From WFQV01 sp964611145 (GTDB taxonomy: Bacteria; Bacteroidota; Ignavibacteria; Ignavibacteriales; Melioribacteraceae), in the NCBI GenBank assembly GCA_964611145.1, contig CAZSYM010000005.1, positions 1 through 64,000 of the forward strand: a DNA stretch of 64,000 bases. Direction: 5' to 3'. Under the pieces are notes generated by a model. It did no database searches. It had not been told where the DNA came from and saw nothing but the letters and a program-made list of their open reading frames with translations. The position numbers and the translations under genes were made by a program. The stretch's first letter is position 1; each line of letters begins with the position of its first letter. Positions 33,193 through 42,410 of the stretch are shown here, piece after piece.

Positions 33193-35442
33193 TTATTTTC
33201 TCTTTGCTTCCACAACAGCGATAGCCGTCATGTTTATTATATCGTCCACTGTAGCACCACGTTGCAAGACATGGACAGGTTTTTTCATCCCAATAAGAAT
33301 AGGTCCTATAACAGTAGCATCCGTCAAGCGCTCGAACAGTTTATAGGAAATATTTCCTGCGGAAAGATTCGGGAATATAAGAACATTAGCATCGCCTTTA
33401 ATTGCACTAAAAGGAAATTCCTTCTCCGCAATTTCGGGCACAACCGCCGTATCCGCTTGCATTTCTCCGTCGACAACAAGCTCGGGGCGCTTGGCTTTAA
33501 GTATTTCGGTAGCTTTCATAACCACTTCGCTTTCGGGGTGTCTTGCACTACCGAAATTGCTGAAAGAAAGCATCGCAACTTTCGGAGTAATATCGAAATC
33601 CCGTACGGCATCCGCCGCGGAAATAGCAATCTCGGCAAGGGTTTCCGCATCGGGACGCACATTAACCGTAGTGTCCGCGAAGAAGAAGACTTTTCTTCCA
33701 ATTATCACAATATAAAGTCCGGAGACCACCCTTGTATCTTCCTTAACACCCACGCATTGAAGTGCGGGACGAATGGTATCTGGGTAATGCGAGGTAAGTC
33801 CGCTAATCATGGCATCCGCATCACCGTTTTTGACCATCATGGCGGCGAAATAATTATTTTGTTTCATTTTCTCAATCGCTTCGTGCAAGGTGATGCCCTT
33901 ACGCTGGCGAGCTTCGAAAAACTGCTGTGCATAAATCCGAGCTTTTTCGGATTTAAGCGGGTCAACAATTTCAAACTCGCTCAAATTCAAATCCAATTCC
34001 TGAATTTTATGTCTTATTTTTTCTTCATTTCCCAAAAGAATCGGTTTACCGATTTTCTCTCCGTAAACAGCATGGGCGGCGCGAATAATTTTCTCCTCCT
34101 CGCCTTCGGCATAAACAACTTTCTTGGGCAATTGTTTTGCCTTGTGAATCATTACTCTCGTTACCTGATCGGAAAGCCCCAATCTCTCTTTCAACTCGAT
34201 TTCATAAGCTTCCCAATCCGTAATCGGCGTGCGTGCCACACCGGATTCTATAGCCGCCTTCGCAACCGCGGGAGCAACTTTCCAAAGAACGCGCGGGTCA
34301 AAAGGTTTCGGAATGATATACTCCCGACCGAAAGAAAATTCCTTCCCGCCGTATGCGGAGAAAACGGATTCGGGAACTTTTTCCTTTGCCAAGTCCGCAA
34401 GAGCTTTAACTGCCGCAAGTTTCATCTCTTCGTTGATAGCTGTCGCCCGTACGTCCAAAGCGCCACGGAAAATAAAGGGGAAGCCAAGCACATTGTTAAC
34501 TTGATTCGGATAATCGCTTCTGCCCGTTGCCATTATCACATCTGGTCTTGCAGCGGTAGCTTCCTCGTATGTAATTTCAGGGTCGGGATTTGCCATTGCA
34601 AAAACAATAGGATTATCCGCCATGGATTTAATCATTTCCTGAGTTAAAAGTCCGCCTACTGAAACGCCGACAAACAAATCCGCGCCTTTCAACGCATCTG
34701 CAATTGACTCGTATCTTTCCTCTTGAGCAAATTCGGCTTTGTATTTATTTAAATCCGTTCTGCCTTTGTGAATATGTCCTTTGGAATCGAACATAGCCAC
34801 GTTTTCTTTACGAATGCCCGCTTTAATGTAAAGCTTGGTACATGCCACGGCAGCCGCACCGGCACCGGAGACAACCACGCGCATATCTTCCAATTTTTTG
34901 CCCGCGAGTTCCGCGGCGTTCAATAAAGCAGCAGCGGAAATTATGGCTGTTCCGTGTTGATCGTCGTGGAATACCGGAATACTCATTGTCTTCTTGAGTT
35001 CTTCCTCGATATAAAAGCATTCGGGAGCCTTAATATCTTCCAAGTTAATGCCTCCAAAAGTCGGCTCCAGAAGTTGAACGGTACGGATTACCTCGTCCGG
35101 GTCCTCGGTATTTAGCTCAATATCAAAAACATCAATATCGGCAAACCTTTTGAACAAAACTCCCTTTCCTTCCATAACGGGTTTGCCTGCAAGGGGTCCT
35201 ATGTTTCCCAATCCCAGCACAGCCGTGCCGTTCGAAACTACGGCAACAAGATTCCCTTTTGCCGTGTAAGTATAAACATCGTCAGGGTTCTTATGTATTT
35301 CGCGGCAGGGTTCCGCTACTCCTGGCGTGTAAGCCATAGAAAGCTCGCGGGAAGTAAAGCAAGGTTTTGTCGGCTTCACTTCTATTTTACCGCGTCTTCC
35401 CTGACTATGATACGCTAATGATTCTTCTCTTGAAACGCTCAT
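33193..35442 (-). CDS. maeB: NADP-dependent malic enzyme with phosphotransacetylase-like C-terminus
   Basis: The 749-residue protein makes pyruvate, CO2 and NADPH from malate. The malic domain covers about residues 1-425: ELSMAYTPGVAEP and FADIDVFDIELN, HDDQHGTAIISAAALLNA, and RVVVSGAGAAAVACTKLY for NADP. The last 320 residues are a phosphate acetyltransferase-like domain that is usually regulatory, binding acetyl-CoA. I chose the ATG at 35442 (MSVSREESLAYHSQG), with AGAGG seven bases upstream. It lies directly downstream of frr but behind the frr terminator, so it should be separately transcribed. Confidence 0.93.
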   Translation of the reverse strand: MSVSREESLAYHSQGRRGKIEVKPTKPCFTSRELSMAYTPGVAEPCREIHKNPDDVYTYTAKGNLVAVVSNGTAVLGLGNIGPLAGKPVMEGKGVLFKRFADIDVFDIELNTEDPDEVIRTVQLLEPTFGGINLEDIKAPECFYIEEELKKTMSIPVFHDDQHGTAIISAAALLNAAELAGKKLEDMRVVVSGAGAAAVACTKLYIKAGIRKENVAMFDSKGHIHKGRTDLNKYKAEFAQEERYESIADALKGADLFVGVSVGGLLTQEMIKSMADNPIVFAMANPDPEITYEEATAARPDVIMATGRSDYPNQVNNVLGFPFIFRGALDVRATAINEEMKLAAVKALADLAKEKVPESVFSAYGGKEFSFGREYIIPKPFDPRVLWKVAPAVAKAAIESGVARTPITDWEAYEIELKERLGLSDQVTRVMIHKAKQLPKKVVYAEGEEEKIIRAAHAVYGEKIGKPILLGNEEKIRHKIQELDLNLSEFEIVDPLKSEKARIYAQQFFEARQRKGITLHEAIEKMKQNNYFAAMMVKNGDADAMISGLTSHYPDTIRPALQCVGVKEDTRVVSGLYIVIIGRKVFFFADTTVNVRPDAETLAEIAISAADAVRDFDITPKVAMLSFSNFGSARHPESEVVMKATEILKAKRPELVVDGEMQADTAVVPEIAEKEFPFSAIKGDANVLIFPNLSAGNISYKLFERLTDATVIGPILIGMKKPVHVLQRGATVDDIINMTAIAVVEAKRK

Positions 35443-35480
35443 TTTCGTTTCCTCTTGTATTCTTTCGTAATCAGTTAAAA

Positions 35481-35510
35481 AAACCCGTTCCTTTCGGAAC
35501 GGGATTAGAA
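35481..35510 (-). terminator. Terminator after frr
   Basis: CCCGTTCC (35484-35491) and GGAACGGG (35496-35503) make an eight-pair stem with a TTTC loop. On the minus strand it is followed by seven T. It ends the pyrH-frr transcript a few bases after the frr stop at 35511. Confidence 0.9.
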
Positions 35511-36065
35511 TCAAACTTCCATTATCTCTTTTTCTTTGACAGCCGTAATTTCGTCTATTTCCTTTATATGCTCGTCGGTCAATTTTTGAACCTCATCGAG
35601 CAAATCGTCTCTTTCGTCTTCGGAAATTTCCTTGTTCTTTTCCGATTTCTTCAGATGTTCGTTAGCATCCCTGCGAACATTTCGGACCGCTATTTTAGCA
35701 TCCTCCGCATATTTCTTAACAAGCTTTACCAGTTCTTTTCTTCTTTCCTCCGTCAGGGGCGGGATGGGCACTTTTATGTTGGTACCGTCATTCACGGGGT
35801 TCAACCCCAAGTCCGCACTTTGAATTGCTTTGTCAATTTCTTGAATAACGGATTTATCCCACGGGGTAATGGAGAGAGTATGGGCATCCAAAACGGTGAT
35901 ATTTGCAACCTGATTCAGAGGAGTGGGGTTGCCGTAGTAATTCACTTTAATACCATCCAAAAGGGCGGTAGTTGCTTTGCCCGTGCGAATTTTGGCTATT
36001 TCGCTCCGGTATGCCTCGACGGATTTTCCCATTCTGTGTTTTGCATCTTTAACTATGGGGTTCAT
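35511..36065 (-). CDS. frr: Ribosome recycling factor
   Basis: RRF (184 residues) splits the post-termination ribosome with EF-G. EIAKIRTGKATTALLDGIKVNYYG, VANITVLDAHTLSITPWDKSVI and PPLTEERRKELVKLVKKYAEDAKIAVRNVRRDANE are family signatures, in order. The length is standard. GAGG is eight bases from the ATG. pyrH lies 13 bases upstream, so the two form one message. Confidence 0.97.
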   Translation of the reverse strand: MNPIVKDAKHRMGKSVEAYRSEIAKIRTGKATTALLDGIKVNYYGNPTPLNQVANITVLDAHTLSITPWDKSVIQEIDKAIQSADLGLNPVNDGTNIKVPIPPLTEERRKELVKLVKKYAEDAKIAVRNVRRDANEHLKKSEKNKEISEDERDDLLDEVQKLTDEHIKEIDEITAVKEKEIMEV

Positions 36066-36078
36066 AATTACCTCATAT

Positions 36079-36825
36079 TTATTGTGTTTTAATTTTCAAT
36101 TCCAAGTTGCCTACGGAAGTTCCAACCGCTTCGCCCTTCACCACGCGCAGAAGATTCCCTTCTTTGTTCATATTAAAAACTATAATCGGCAAGTCATTTT
36201 CTTTGCAAAGGCTAATCGCCGTTAAGTCCATCACCTTCAAATTCTTCTTCAACACGTCCAGGTAGGAAATCTCTTCGTAAAAAACGGCATCGGGATTTTT
36301 TTCGGGGTCGGAATCATAAATTCCGTCAACTCTTGTTCCTTTTAATATTGCATCCGCTTCAATTTCAATTGCTCTCAAAGATGCCGCCGTATCCGTGCTA
36401 AAATAGGGGCTTCCGGTACCCGCTCCGAAAATAACAACGCGCCCTTTTTCCAAATGGCGCATAGCTCTGCGACGAATAAACGGCTCGGCTATTTCTTCCA
36501 TTTTGATAGCAGTCATCAAGCGAGTCATCAATCCCGCCTTTTCGCAAGCGGTTTGGAGAGCAAGGGCATTTATAATGGTGGCAAGCATTCCCATGAAATC
36601 GCCGGTAACTCTATCGATTCCATGTGCGTCTGCATTTAATCCCCTATAAATATTTCCCCCGCCAATCACAATTCCAACTTCCGCACCGGCATCGTGCACC
36701 TTCTTGATTTCCTTTGCAAAAAAGGAAAGCATATCGGGAGAAATACCGAACCCCTGGCTGCCCATTAGGGATTCGCCGCTAAGCTTCAATAATATTCTTT
36801 TATATTTCAAATCTTCTTTCATCAT
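36079..36825 (-). CDS. pyrH: UMP kinase
   Basis: PyrH (248 residues) makes UDP from UMP and is usually controlled by GTP and UTP. ILLKLSGESLMG begins the amino-acid-kinase fold, GIVIGGGNIYRG and DRVTGDFMGMLATIINALAL follow, with GTGSPYFSTDTAASLRAIEIEADAIL and KGTRVDGIYDSDP late. Start could be 36825 or the adjacent ATG at 36822. GGAG precedes the first. It is behind the tsf terminator and heads pyrH-frr. Confidence 0.96.
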   Translation of the reverse strand: MMKEDLKYKRILLKLSGESLMGSQGFGISPDMLSFFAKEIKKVHDAGAEVGIVIGGGNIYRGLNADAHGIDRVTGDFMGMLATIINALALQTACEKAGLMTRLMTAIKMEEIAEPFIRRRAMRHLEKGRVVIFGAGTGSPYFSTDTAASLRAIEIEADAILKGTRVDGIYDSDPEKNPDAVFYEEISYLDVLKKNLKVMDLTAISLCKENDLPIIVFNMNKEGNLLRVVKGEAVGTSVGNLELKIKTQ

Positions 36826-36842
36826 ACCACTCCAATTTAATA

Positions 36843-36876
36843 AAAAAAAAGGTCTTATTAAAAAATAAGACCTTTT
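36843..36876 (-). terminator. Terminator after tsf
   Basis: AAAAGGTCTTATT (36847-36859) and AATAAGACCTTTT (36864-36876) pair perfectly, flanked by an A/T run. It lies about 100 bases beyond the tsf stop and just before pyrH on the minus strand, dividing rpsB-tsf from pyrH-frr. Confidence 0.85.
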
Positions 36877-36979
36877 GCTCCATTGAAATTGTTTTTCCTC
36901 CCGTCAATAAAGGGAGAAAGCGATAAAAACATATTTAAAAGAACGAGCGACATTTTATATTTCGAAAATATTTTCGACT

Positions 36980-37852
36980 CTACGCTTTGTTTTCGTCGCT
37001 CAGATGAAAACGCTTGAAGGCTTTTAGTTTCACACTTGCCGAGTGTTCCTTATTAAACTCCTCGATAAGCTGTCCAACCGTTTTCGTATTGTCTTTTACG
37101 AATGCTTGTTCCAGCAAGCAATTTTCTTGATAGAATTTGTTCAGTTTTCCTGTGGCTATTTTGTCCAGAATTTGTTCCGGTTTACCTTCCTTGCGAGCAA
37201 CTTCCATATAGATTTCTTTTTCCTTCCGAATAACTTCTTCGGGAACTTCCTCGCGAGAAACGTAACCGGGCTTCATAGCCGCTACCTGCATTGCGACGTC
37301 TTTCAGAAGAGAAGCAAGCTCCTCTTGGAATTCGCTTTGAACACCTTCGGCTACTACCAACACACCGAGTTTCGCCCCGGCATGGACATAATCAACAACC
37401 AAACCGTTTTCCGTATTTACAATCGCAAATCGGGATATTTCGATTTTCTCGCCAATTTTACCGATGATTTCATTCAAGACATCGGCTACTTTTTTGTCTT
37501 GGAACTGGGAATTTAAAAGTGCTTCCACATTCTCCGGTTTAGCATCGACAACGGCATCGGCAACAAAATTCGCGAATTCCACGAAGTCGCCACTTTTAGC
37601 CACAAAGTCGGTCTCGCAATTAACTTCTACTATTGCACCGGCTTTGCCGTCTTCAAAAATTCTGGTAACCACTATTCCTTCGTTAGCGGCTTTTCCGGCA
37701 CGCTTAGCAGCAACGGAAGCGCCTTTTTTACGAAGGATTTCAATTGCTTTTTCGAAATCGCCCTCTGCTTCTACGAGAGCTTTTTTACAATCCATCATGC
37801 CCGCGCCGGTTTTATCGCGCAGAGCTTTTACATCTTTCGGTGAAATGTTCAT
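36980..37852 (-). CDS. tsf: Translation elongation factor Ts
   Basis: EF-Ts (290 residues) recycles EF-Tu by releasing GDP. VKALRDKTGAGMMDCKKALVEAEGDFEKAIEILRKKG is the classical N-terminal signature, and AAMKPGYVSREEVPEE and GKLNKFYQENCLLEQAFVKD are in the core. The length is typical for the long form. AGAGGAAAT precedes the ATG. It follows rpsB by 21 bases in the usual order. Confidence 0.97.
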   Translation of the reverse strand: MNISPKDVKALRDKTGAGMMDCKKALVEAEGDFEKAIEILRKKGASVAAKRAGKAANEGIVVTRIFEDGKAGAIVEVNCETDFVAKSGDFVEFANFVADAVVDAKPENVEALLNSQFQDKKVADVLNEIIGKIGEKIEISRFAIVNTENGLVVDYVHAGAKLGVLVVAEGVQSEFQEELASLLKDVAMQVAAMKPGYVSREEVPEEVIRKEKEIYMEVARKEGKPEQILDKIATGKLNKFYQENCLLEQAFVKDNTKTVGQLIEEFNKEHSASVKLKAFKRFHLSDENKA

Positions 37853-37873
37853 GTTTATTTCCTCTTATTTCAA

Positions 37874-38920
37874 TTATTCTTTTTCCTTAGGTTCATTTTC
37901 CGCTTCGGTATCTTTATCCTCGGATTCATTTTTCTCCTCAGAGGTCTGAGGCGCTTCTTTCTCTTCGGTAGTTTCTTTCTTTTCCTCTATCTTGGACGTT
38001 TCCTTCTTTTCGTCGGAAACATCGGTTTTTTCGTCTTCCTTGGCGGCGGATTCTTTCTGAGCTTTTTCCTGTTTTTCCTTAACCTCTACTTCCTTTTCAA
38101 CCTTCTTACCACCTTTGTCGTCGAATTTAATTACTCTACGACGTCCTTTGCCTTTCGCCGGTTTCTTTTTCGCTTCTTCTTCCTGCTCTTTCTTCTCACG
38201 TTCCTTTTCCGCTTCCATTTCGGCTTTTACTTCTTCGTATTTCTGTTTGCCACGAATCACCGCATCGGCAATGTATTTAGTAATCAATTCAATCGTACTA
38301 CCGGCATCGTCGTTAGCAGGAATCACATAATTGATCGGCTCGGGATCGCAATTTGTATCAACTATTGCAAAAATAGGAATGTTAAGACGAAGAGCTTCGT
38401 TAACAGCGATGGCTTCTTTTTTAATATCCACAATGTAAAGAGCGCTGGGAAGCTTTTTCATATTTTCCACGCCTTCCAACACCTTTTTCAGCTTGTCTTT
38501 TTCTCGCATTAAGCGAAGTTGTTCTTTTTTGGTAATCTTCTCAAATGTTCCATCCGTTTCCATTTTCTCGATGTTCTGCATTCGTTTGATGCTTTTACGA
38601 ATCGTTTGGAAATTCGTAAGCATACCACCGAGCCATCTTTCGCTAACCCAGTTCATTCCGCAGCGCTTGGCTTCTTGAGCAATAATACTTTTAGCCTGTT
38701 TCTTTGTGCCGACGAAAAGAACGGTTCCGCCTTGAGCCACCAAATCCTCGATAGCCTCGACTGCCTTTTCGATAGCTTTAATGGTTTTTTTAAGGTCAAT
38801 AATATGAACCCCTTTTCTTTCCATAAAAATATAAGGTTTCATTTTGGGGTTCCAACGGCGTGTTAAATGCCCGAAATGGGCACCGGCTTGAATCAATTGT
38901 TTTAATTCAATCTTACTCAT
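37874..38920 (-). CDS. rpsB: 30S ribosomal protein S2 with a long charged C-terminal tail
   Basis: The first 230 residues are normal S2: LIQAGAHFGHLTRRWNPKMKPYI, RWLGGMLTNFQTIRKSI, PIFAIVDTNCDP and IPANDDAGSTIELI. From about residue 231 to 348 a low-complexity tail rich in Glu, Lys, Asp and Ser follows, with KGKGRRRVIKFDD near its start and EPKEKE at the end. Some S2 proteins of the FCB group have charged tails; this one adds about 118 residues and has no clear fold. GGAG precedes the ATG. It is cotranscribed with tsf; S2 often autoregulates this operon. Confidence 0.95.
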   Translation of the reverse strand: MSKIELKQLIQAGAHFGHLTRRWNPKMKPYIFMERKGVHIIDLKKTIKAIEKAVEAIEDLVAQGGTVLFVGTKKQAKSIIAQEAKRCGMNWVSERWLGGMLTNFQTIRKSIKRMQNIEKMETDGTFEKITKKEQLRLMREKDKLKKVLEGVENMKKLPSALYIVDIKKEAIAVNEALRLNIPIFAIVDTNCDPEPINYVIPANDDAGSTIELITKYIADAVIRGKQKYEEVKAEMEAEKEREKKEQEEEAKKKPAKGKGRRRVIKFDDKGGKKVEKEVEVKEKQEKAQKESAAKEDEKTDVSDEKKETSKIEEKKETTEEKEAPQTSEEKNESEDKDTEAENEPKEKE

Positions 38921-39016
38921 TTTTTTACTCCTGTTTTTCCTCTACTTTCCTCACATCCGTTTTCAATCCCATTTCTCCGGGACACAGGCAACGGTATCGG
39001 AAAGTATGTGTGTTTA

Positions 39017-39046
39017 CAAAAAAGCAGCCGCGTTTTCAACGGCCGC
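39017..39046 (-). terminator. Terminator after rplM-rpsI
   Basis: On the minus strand GCGGCCG (39040-39046) pairs with CGGCTGC (39024-39030), including one G-U pair, followed by six T. It is 35 bases beyond the rpsI stop at 39081. Confidence 0.75.
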
Positions 39047-39080
39047 CGTTAATTCAAATTCGATATAAGAAAATAAAGAA

Positions 39081-39467
39081 TTATCTTTTCGAAAATTGGA
39101 ATCTCTTGCGCGCTTTCGGCTGCCCGTATTTTTTACGTTCCACCATACGAGGATCGCGACGCAAAAGCCCTTCAGGTTTAAGAATAGCTCTGAAATCAGG
39201 ATTGATATCCACCAAAGCTCTTGCTATTCCCAAGCGAATCGCTTCCGCTTGTCCCGTAGTACCTCCTCCGCGAACATTAGCATAAATATCATATTTTCCC
39301 AGGGTTTCGGTCAACTTAAGAGGCAATTCGATACTATCACGATTTTCTTTAATGGGGAAATAATCTTCGAACTCTCTTTTGTTAACCGTTACTTTGCCTT
39401 GTCCGCTTCTTAAAATCACTCGCGCTACAGCGTTTTTTCTTCTTCCGACAAAAATTTTATCTGCCAT
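39081..39467 (-). CDS. rpsI: 30S ribosomal protein S9
   Basis: S9 (128 residues) is near the P site of the small subunit; its C-terminal tail touches tRNA. GRRKNAVARVIL, VRGGGTTGQAEAIRLGIARAL and LRRDPRMVERKKYGQPKARKRFQFSKR are the family signatures, with the basic tail intact. CGGAG precedes the ATG. It follows rplM by 12 bases, the conserved rplM-rpsI pair. Confidence 0.97.
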   Translation of the reverse strand: MADKIFVGRRKNAVARVILRSGQGKVTVNKREFEDYFPIKENRDSIELPLKLTETLGKYDIYANVRGGGTTGQAEAIRLGIARALVDINPDFRAILKPEGLLRRDPRMVERKKYGQPKARKRFQFSKR

Positions 39468-39479
39468 TCAAATCTCCGA

Positions 39480-39920
39480 TTAAAAACTTAATTGTTCCGG
39501 TTTTTGTGCGGCGTGAGGATGGGATTCGCCCGCATAAACTTTCAAATGGTTAATCATTTTTCTGCCCAAGCGGTTCTTAGGTAACATTCCCTTGACCGCA
39601 TGACGAATAACAAATTCGGGATTTTTCTTCATCATATCCTGAAATGCGGTTACTTTTTGCCCTCCGGGATAACCGGAATGACGAATATAGGTTTTCATCT
39701 GAGCCCTTTTGCCCGTAACCTTTACCTTGTCCGCATTTATTACAATTACAAAATCCCCATTGTCCATATTAGGCGTAAATACGGCTTTGTGTTTTCCTCT
39801 TATTATACTTGCAATTTTTGCCGCCAAACGACCCAGGACTTGATCCTTTGCATCGACAACATACCATTTTTTCTCAACATCCGCAGATTTAACAAATCTT
39901 GTTATTTTTTCCTGCTTCAC
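39480..39920 (-). CDS. rplM: 50S ribosomal protein L13
   Basis: L13 (146 residues) is an early assembly protein of the large subunit. KKWYVVDAKDQVLGRLAAKIASIIRGKHK, NGDFVIVINADKVKVTGKR, YIRHSGYPGG and GMLPKNRLGRKMINHLKVYAG follow in order. The start is a GTG at 39920 after GGAGGAATAGTA; no ATG is nearby. A Bacteroidota-type promoter lies upstream. Confidence 0.96.
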   Translation of the reverse strand: MKQEKITRFVKSADVEKKWYVVDAKDQVLGRLAAKIASIIRGKHKAVFTPNMDNGDFVIVINADKVKVTGKRAQMKTYIRHSGYPGGQKVTAFQDMMKKNPEFVIRHAVKGMLPKNRLGRKMINHLKVYAGESHPHAAQKPEQLSF

Positions 39921-39963
39921 TACTATTCCTCCAATATCGAGATATTATTTTTTACAGAGCTTA

Positions 39964-39994
39964 CAAATATATTTGAATAGTTTTTGAAAGTCAA
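39964..39994 (-). promoter_or_regulatory. Promoter TTGA-N19-TATATTTG for rplM-rpsI
   Basis: On the minus strand TTGA (39991-39994) and TATATTTG (39964-39971) are 19 bases apart. The -7 box lies about 43 bases before the GTG start of rplM. Confidence 0.6.
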
Positions 39995-40023
39995 GAATTT
40001 TTGCATAGTAGATTTTCTTCCCC

Positions 40024-40054
40024 TTGACAATCTCCCTCAATAGATTTATTTTTC
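40024..40054 (+). promoter_or_regulatory. Promoter for tRNA-fMet
   Basis: TTGACA (40024-40029) with TATTTTTC (40047-40054). TTGA to TATTTTTC leaves 19 bases, the layout shared by several genes here; it also reads as a good sigma70 promoter, TTGACA-N17-TATTTT. It lies about 26 bases before the tRNA. Confidence 0.7.
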
Positions 40055-40079
40055 GAGTCCTTAAAAAGTTCTTTTACAT

Positions 40080-40152
<73 letters not shown>

Positions 40153-40160
40153 CAAAGTCA

Positions 40161-40192
40161 AATCCTCGGGAATGTTCTCGAGGATTTTTTTT
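40161..40192 (+). terminator. Terminator after tRNA-fMet
   Basis: AATCCTCG (40161-40168) and CGAGGATT (40179-40186) pair, followed by eight T. It is the end of the single-tRNA transcript. Confidence 0.9.
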
Positions 40193-40478
40193 ATCCTTTT
40201 TTCGCAATGAGAGCATAGATTGAAAATTGAATTGAAATAAGCATAAAGAAAAAGCTCAAGAGCAACATTCCGAAACCACTATCGGGAGAGAAAAGGGCGG
40301 TAACAATTATTTCTCGCATGCTCTCGGTTTTAATTGCCATAGTCGAAAATTTCAATAGTCCCTGCCACAACAAAATCAATGAAGCGGAAAAGAAAAGCAC
40401 GGAAACAACCGTAAGAAAAACCGTTTTTCCTTTGTTTTTCCCTTTTGTCTTTTCTTCTTTGGATTTGTCATCTTCCAT
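40191..40478 (-). CDS. Small two-helix membrane protein, unknown
   Basis: The 95-residue protein has a very charged N-terminus (EDDKSKEEKTKGKNKGK), then two membrane segments, VFLTVVSVLFFSASLILLW near 20-38 and FGMLLLSFFFMLISIQFSIYAL near 69-90. I recognise no family. AAGGAG precedes the ATG. It ends the minus-strand run yihY-like, YD-repeat lipoprotein, this gene, with a 19-base gap, so it is probably in that operon. Confidence 0.6.
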   Translation of the reverse strand: MEDDKSKEEKTKGKNKGKTVFLTVVSVLFFSASLILLWQGLLKFSTMAIKTESMREIIVTALFSPDSGFGMLLLSFFFMLISIQFSIYALIAKKG

Positions 40479-40497
40479 GACATCTCCTTACCGTTTT

Positions 40498-41448
40498 TTA
40501 TTTATAAAATTCATATTGATATTTTATAAAAAGCGCCGGGTTATTTTGCCCGTCGTAACGCACTCTGCTGGACATTAAACCGGTGGCATTGTCGTATTGG
40601 GTTGTAAATTTCTGTTGAAGATAACCGTCCTTGTCAAACAGTTCTTCGAGAATCTCGTTGTCTTTTTCGTCGTAAGCAAATTTTTGGGAGAAATAACCGG
40701 CGTTCAGATAAATCAAATTTCCCCGACTATCGTATTTAAAGCGCTTGTATTTGGGCGTGGAACCGGGAGCCAAGAGGATTTCCAGAATTTTGTTGCCAAG
40801 AGAATCGTATTTAAACTGTGTCTCCGAATATTTTTGCCCCTGCTCGTTAAAATAGGACACACGAATCAAATTCCCGCTCTTATCGTATTCATTCAACGTT
40901 TTGTGAATTAATTCCCCTTCATCGTTGTATTTGAGGGCGGAAATCAAATTTCCGGCGGTGTCGTAATTGAAAAATATTTTGTTGTATTTGTTCGTTTTAA
41001 TATCCAACTCCTTTGCGAAAATCTCGTTTCCGAATTTGTCGTATTCGGAAGTTTTTTTGTAGCGAATTCTACCTCTAAAATCATACGATACTCTTTCTAT
41101 TTGATTTCCTTGTTCGTCGTATTTGTAAATATATTTTCGGTCTATACTTCCGTCGGACTCATAAAACAAGTGCTCCGTAAGATTTCCACTCTCGTCATAT
41201 TTTTTTTCTTCCACCAGAAACCCTCTCTGGGAAACCTTTCCCGATTTTGTATAGAAACTCGAAATGGTTTTACGGTCTTTAACCTTTAATTTACGCGCCT
41301 TAATATCTTCTTTCTTCTCCTGCGTGAGCGTATTGTATTTCACCGGTTTTTTTCGCTTTGCCTTGCTTTCGTGTTCATTGCTTCCGCATGAGCTAAGCAG
41401 AAACATTGCAAGAACAAGCAAAACAAATAACGACAATTTATTTCTCAT
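40498..41448 (-). CDS. YD-repeat lipoprotein
   Basis: The 316-residue product has a lipobox (LLSSC) after MRNKLSLFVLLVLAMFL, so it is predicted to be lipidated. It then consists of about eight repeats of roughly 25-30 residues with a Y-D-x-x-G-N-x-I/L core, as in YDESGNLTEHLFYE and YDSRGNLIYLN. These are the YD repeats of RHS-type proteins, which form a beta shell or bind carbohydrate. There is no toxin domain. I start at 41448, with GGAG six bases upstream; this overlaps the end of the YihY-like gene by 11 bases. Confidence 0.8.
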   Translation of the reverse strand: MRNKLSLFVLLVLAMFLLSSCGSNEHESKAKRKKPVKYNTLTQEKKEDIKARKLKVKDRKTISSFYTKSGKVSQRGFLVEEKKYDESGNLTEHLFYESDGSIDRKYIYKYDEQGNQIERVSYDFRGRIRYKKTSEYDKFGNEIFAKELDIKTNKYNKIFFNYDTAGNLISALKYNDEGELIHKTLNEYDKSGNLIRVSYFNEQGQKYSETQFKYDSLGNKILEILLAPGSTPKYKRFKYDSRGNLIYLNAGYFSQKFAYDEKDNEILEELFDKDGYLQQKFTTQYDNATGLMSSRVRYDGQNNPALFIKYQYEFYK

Positions 41449-42403
41449 CTTTTTCTCCGCTTTTGTTATTGACACTCGAACTGTTTTTTATTTTTAACGG
41501 AAGAGAACGGCGTTCTCTGTAAAGCTGTCCTATTTTAGCTCCCACCACGAAAAGAATGGAAGCGTAAAAAATCCAGAATATGATTGCGGCAATCAATATG
41601 AACGCACCGTAAACCCCTTCGGCGGGAAGTATTTCACCGATGTAGTAACCGAATATAATTTCAGCTACCTTCCATAGAATCGTTGCCCACAATGCGCTTA
41701 GTAACGGGACTTTCTTACCGAGATTTTCGTATGGGATTAAATAATAAAAAACGAAAAAGAGAGCGAAAATCAAAAGCGTAGAAATGATGCCCAATAAAAC
41801 ATCCTGGAACTCGCTCAATCGGAAAACCTGTAAGGGTTCGAGTTGGTCGGCTAATTTAATCAAAAAGTTTAGGGTGGGAACAATGAAGTTCGTGACTAAT
41901 ACCAACAATATGAGAAGAAGAACCATACCGAAGTCTCGTAATAAACCTATCCACGCACTTTTGTGTTTTGTCACTTTGTAAACATTGTTAAGAACCGTTC
42001 GTATGCTACTGAAAAGCCACGTAGATGTAAAGAGTAAACCGAAAGAACCTATGTAAGCGGTGATTTTCTTGTATTGTATGACTTTAGGAATCCGCTTGAG
42101 AATAAAGGTCTTTACGTAATTTGCAGGTTCTTGATAGGGAATAATGGTATGAATCAAAGTAGTTACTTGTTGTTCCACCTTTGCGGGGGAAATAATGTGT
42201 CCCAATACGGAGAAAGTCAACAGAATAATGGGAATAATACTTACCAAAAGGGAAAATGCGATTCCCGCCGCTCCCAAAAAGATATGCTCGTCTTCCAATC
42301 CTCTGATTACTCCGCCAATGTAGTAATCCGAAAAATCCAATGTTTTTCGGATATTTTTTATGGAAAATGTTTTTCCCAAAAACTTTAGGATTTTAAATTT
42401 CAT
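41438..42403 (-). CDS. YihY/BrkB-family membrane protein
   Basis: The 321-residue protein has the YihY fold: about six membrane segments, with GGVIRGLEDEHIFLGAAGIAFSLLVSIIPIILLTFSVLG at the N-terminal half, GSFGLLFTSTWLFSSIRTVLNNVY in the middle and GAFILIAAIIFWIFYASILFVVGAKIGQLY at the end. Some members were once misnamed RNase BN; the real role is unsure, probably transport or membrane remodelling. It starts eight bases after a purL-like fragment's stop. The ribosome binding site is weak. Confidence 0.85.
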   Translation of the reverse strand: MKFKILKFLGKTFSIKNIRKTLDFSDYYIGGVIRGLEDEHIFLGAAGIAFSLLVSIIPIILLTFSVLGHIISPAKVEQQVTTLIHTIIPYQEPANYVKTFILKRIPKVIQYKKITAYIGSFGLLFTSTWLFSSIRTVLNNVYKVTKHKSAWIGLLRDFGMVLLLILLVLVTNFIVPTLNFLIKLADQLEPLQVFRLSEFQDVLLGIISTLLIFALFFVFYYLIPYENLGKKVPLLSALWATILWKVAEIIFGYYIGEILPAEGVYGAFILIAAIIFWIFYASILFVVGAKIGQLYRERRSLPLKIKNSSSVNNKSGEKDEK

Positions 42404-42410
42404 GCTTAAC

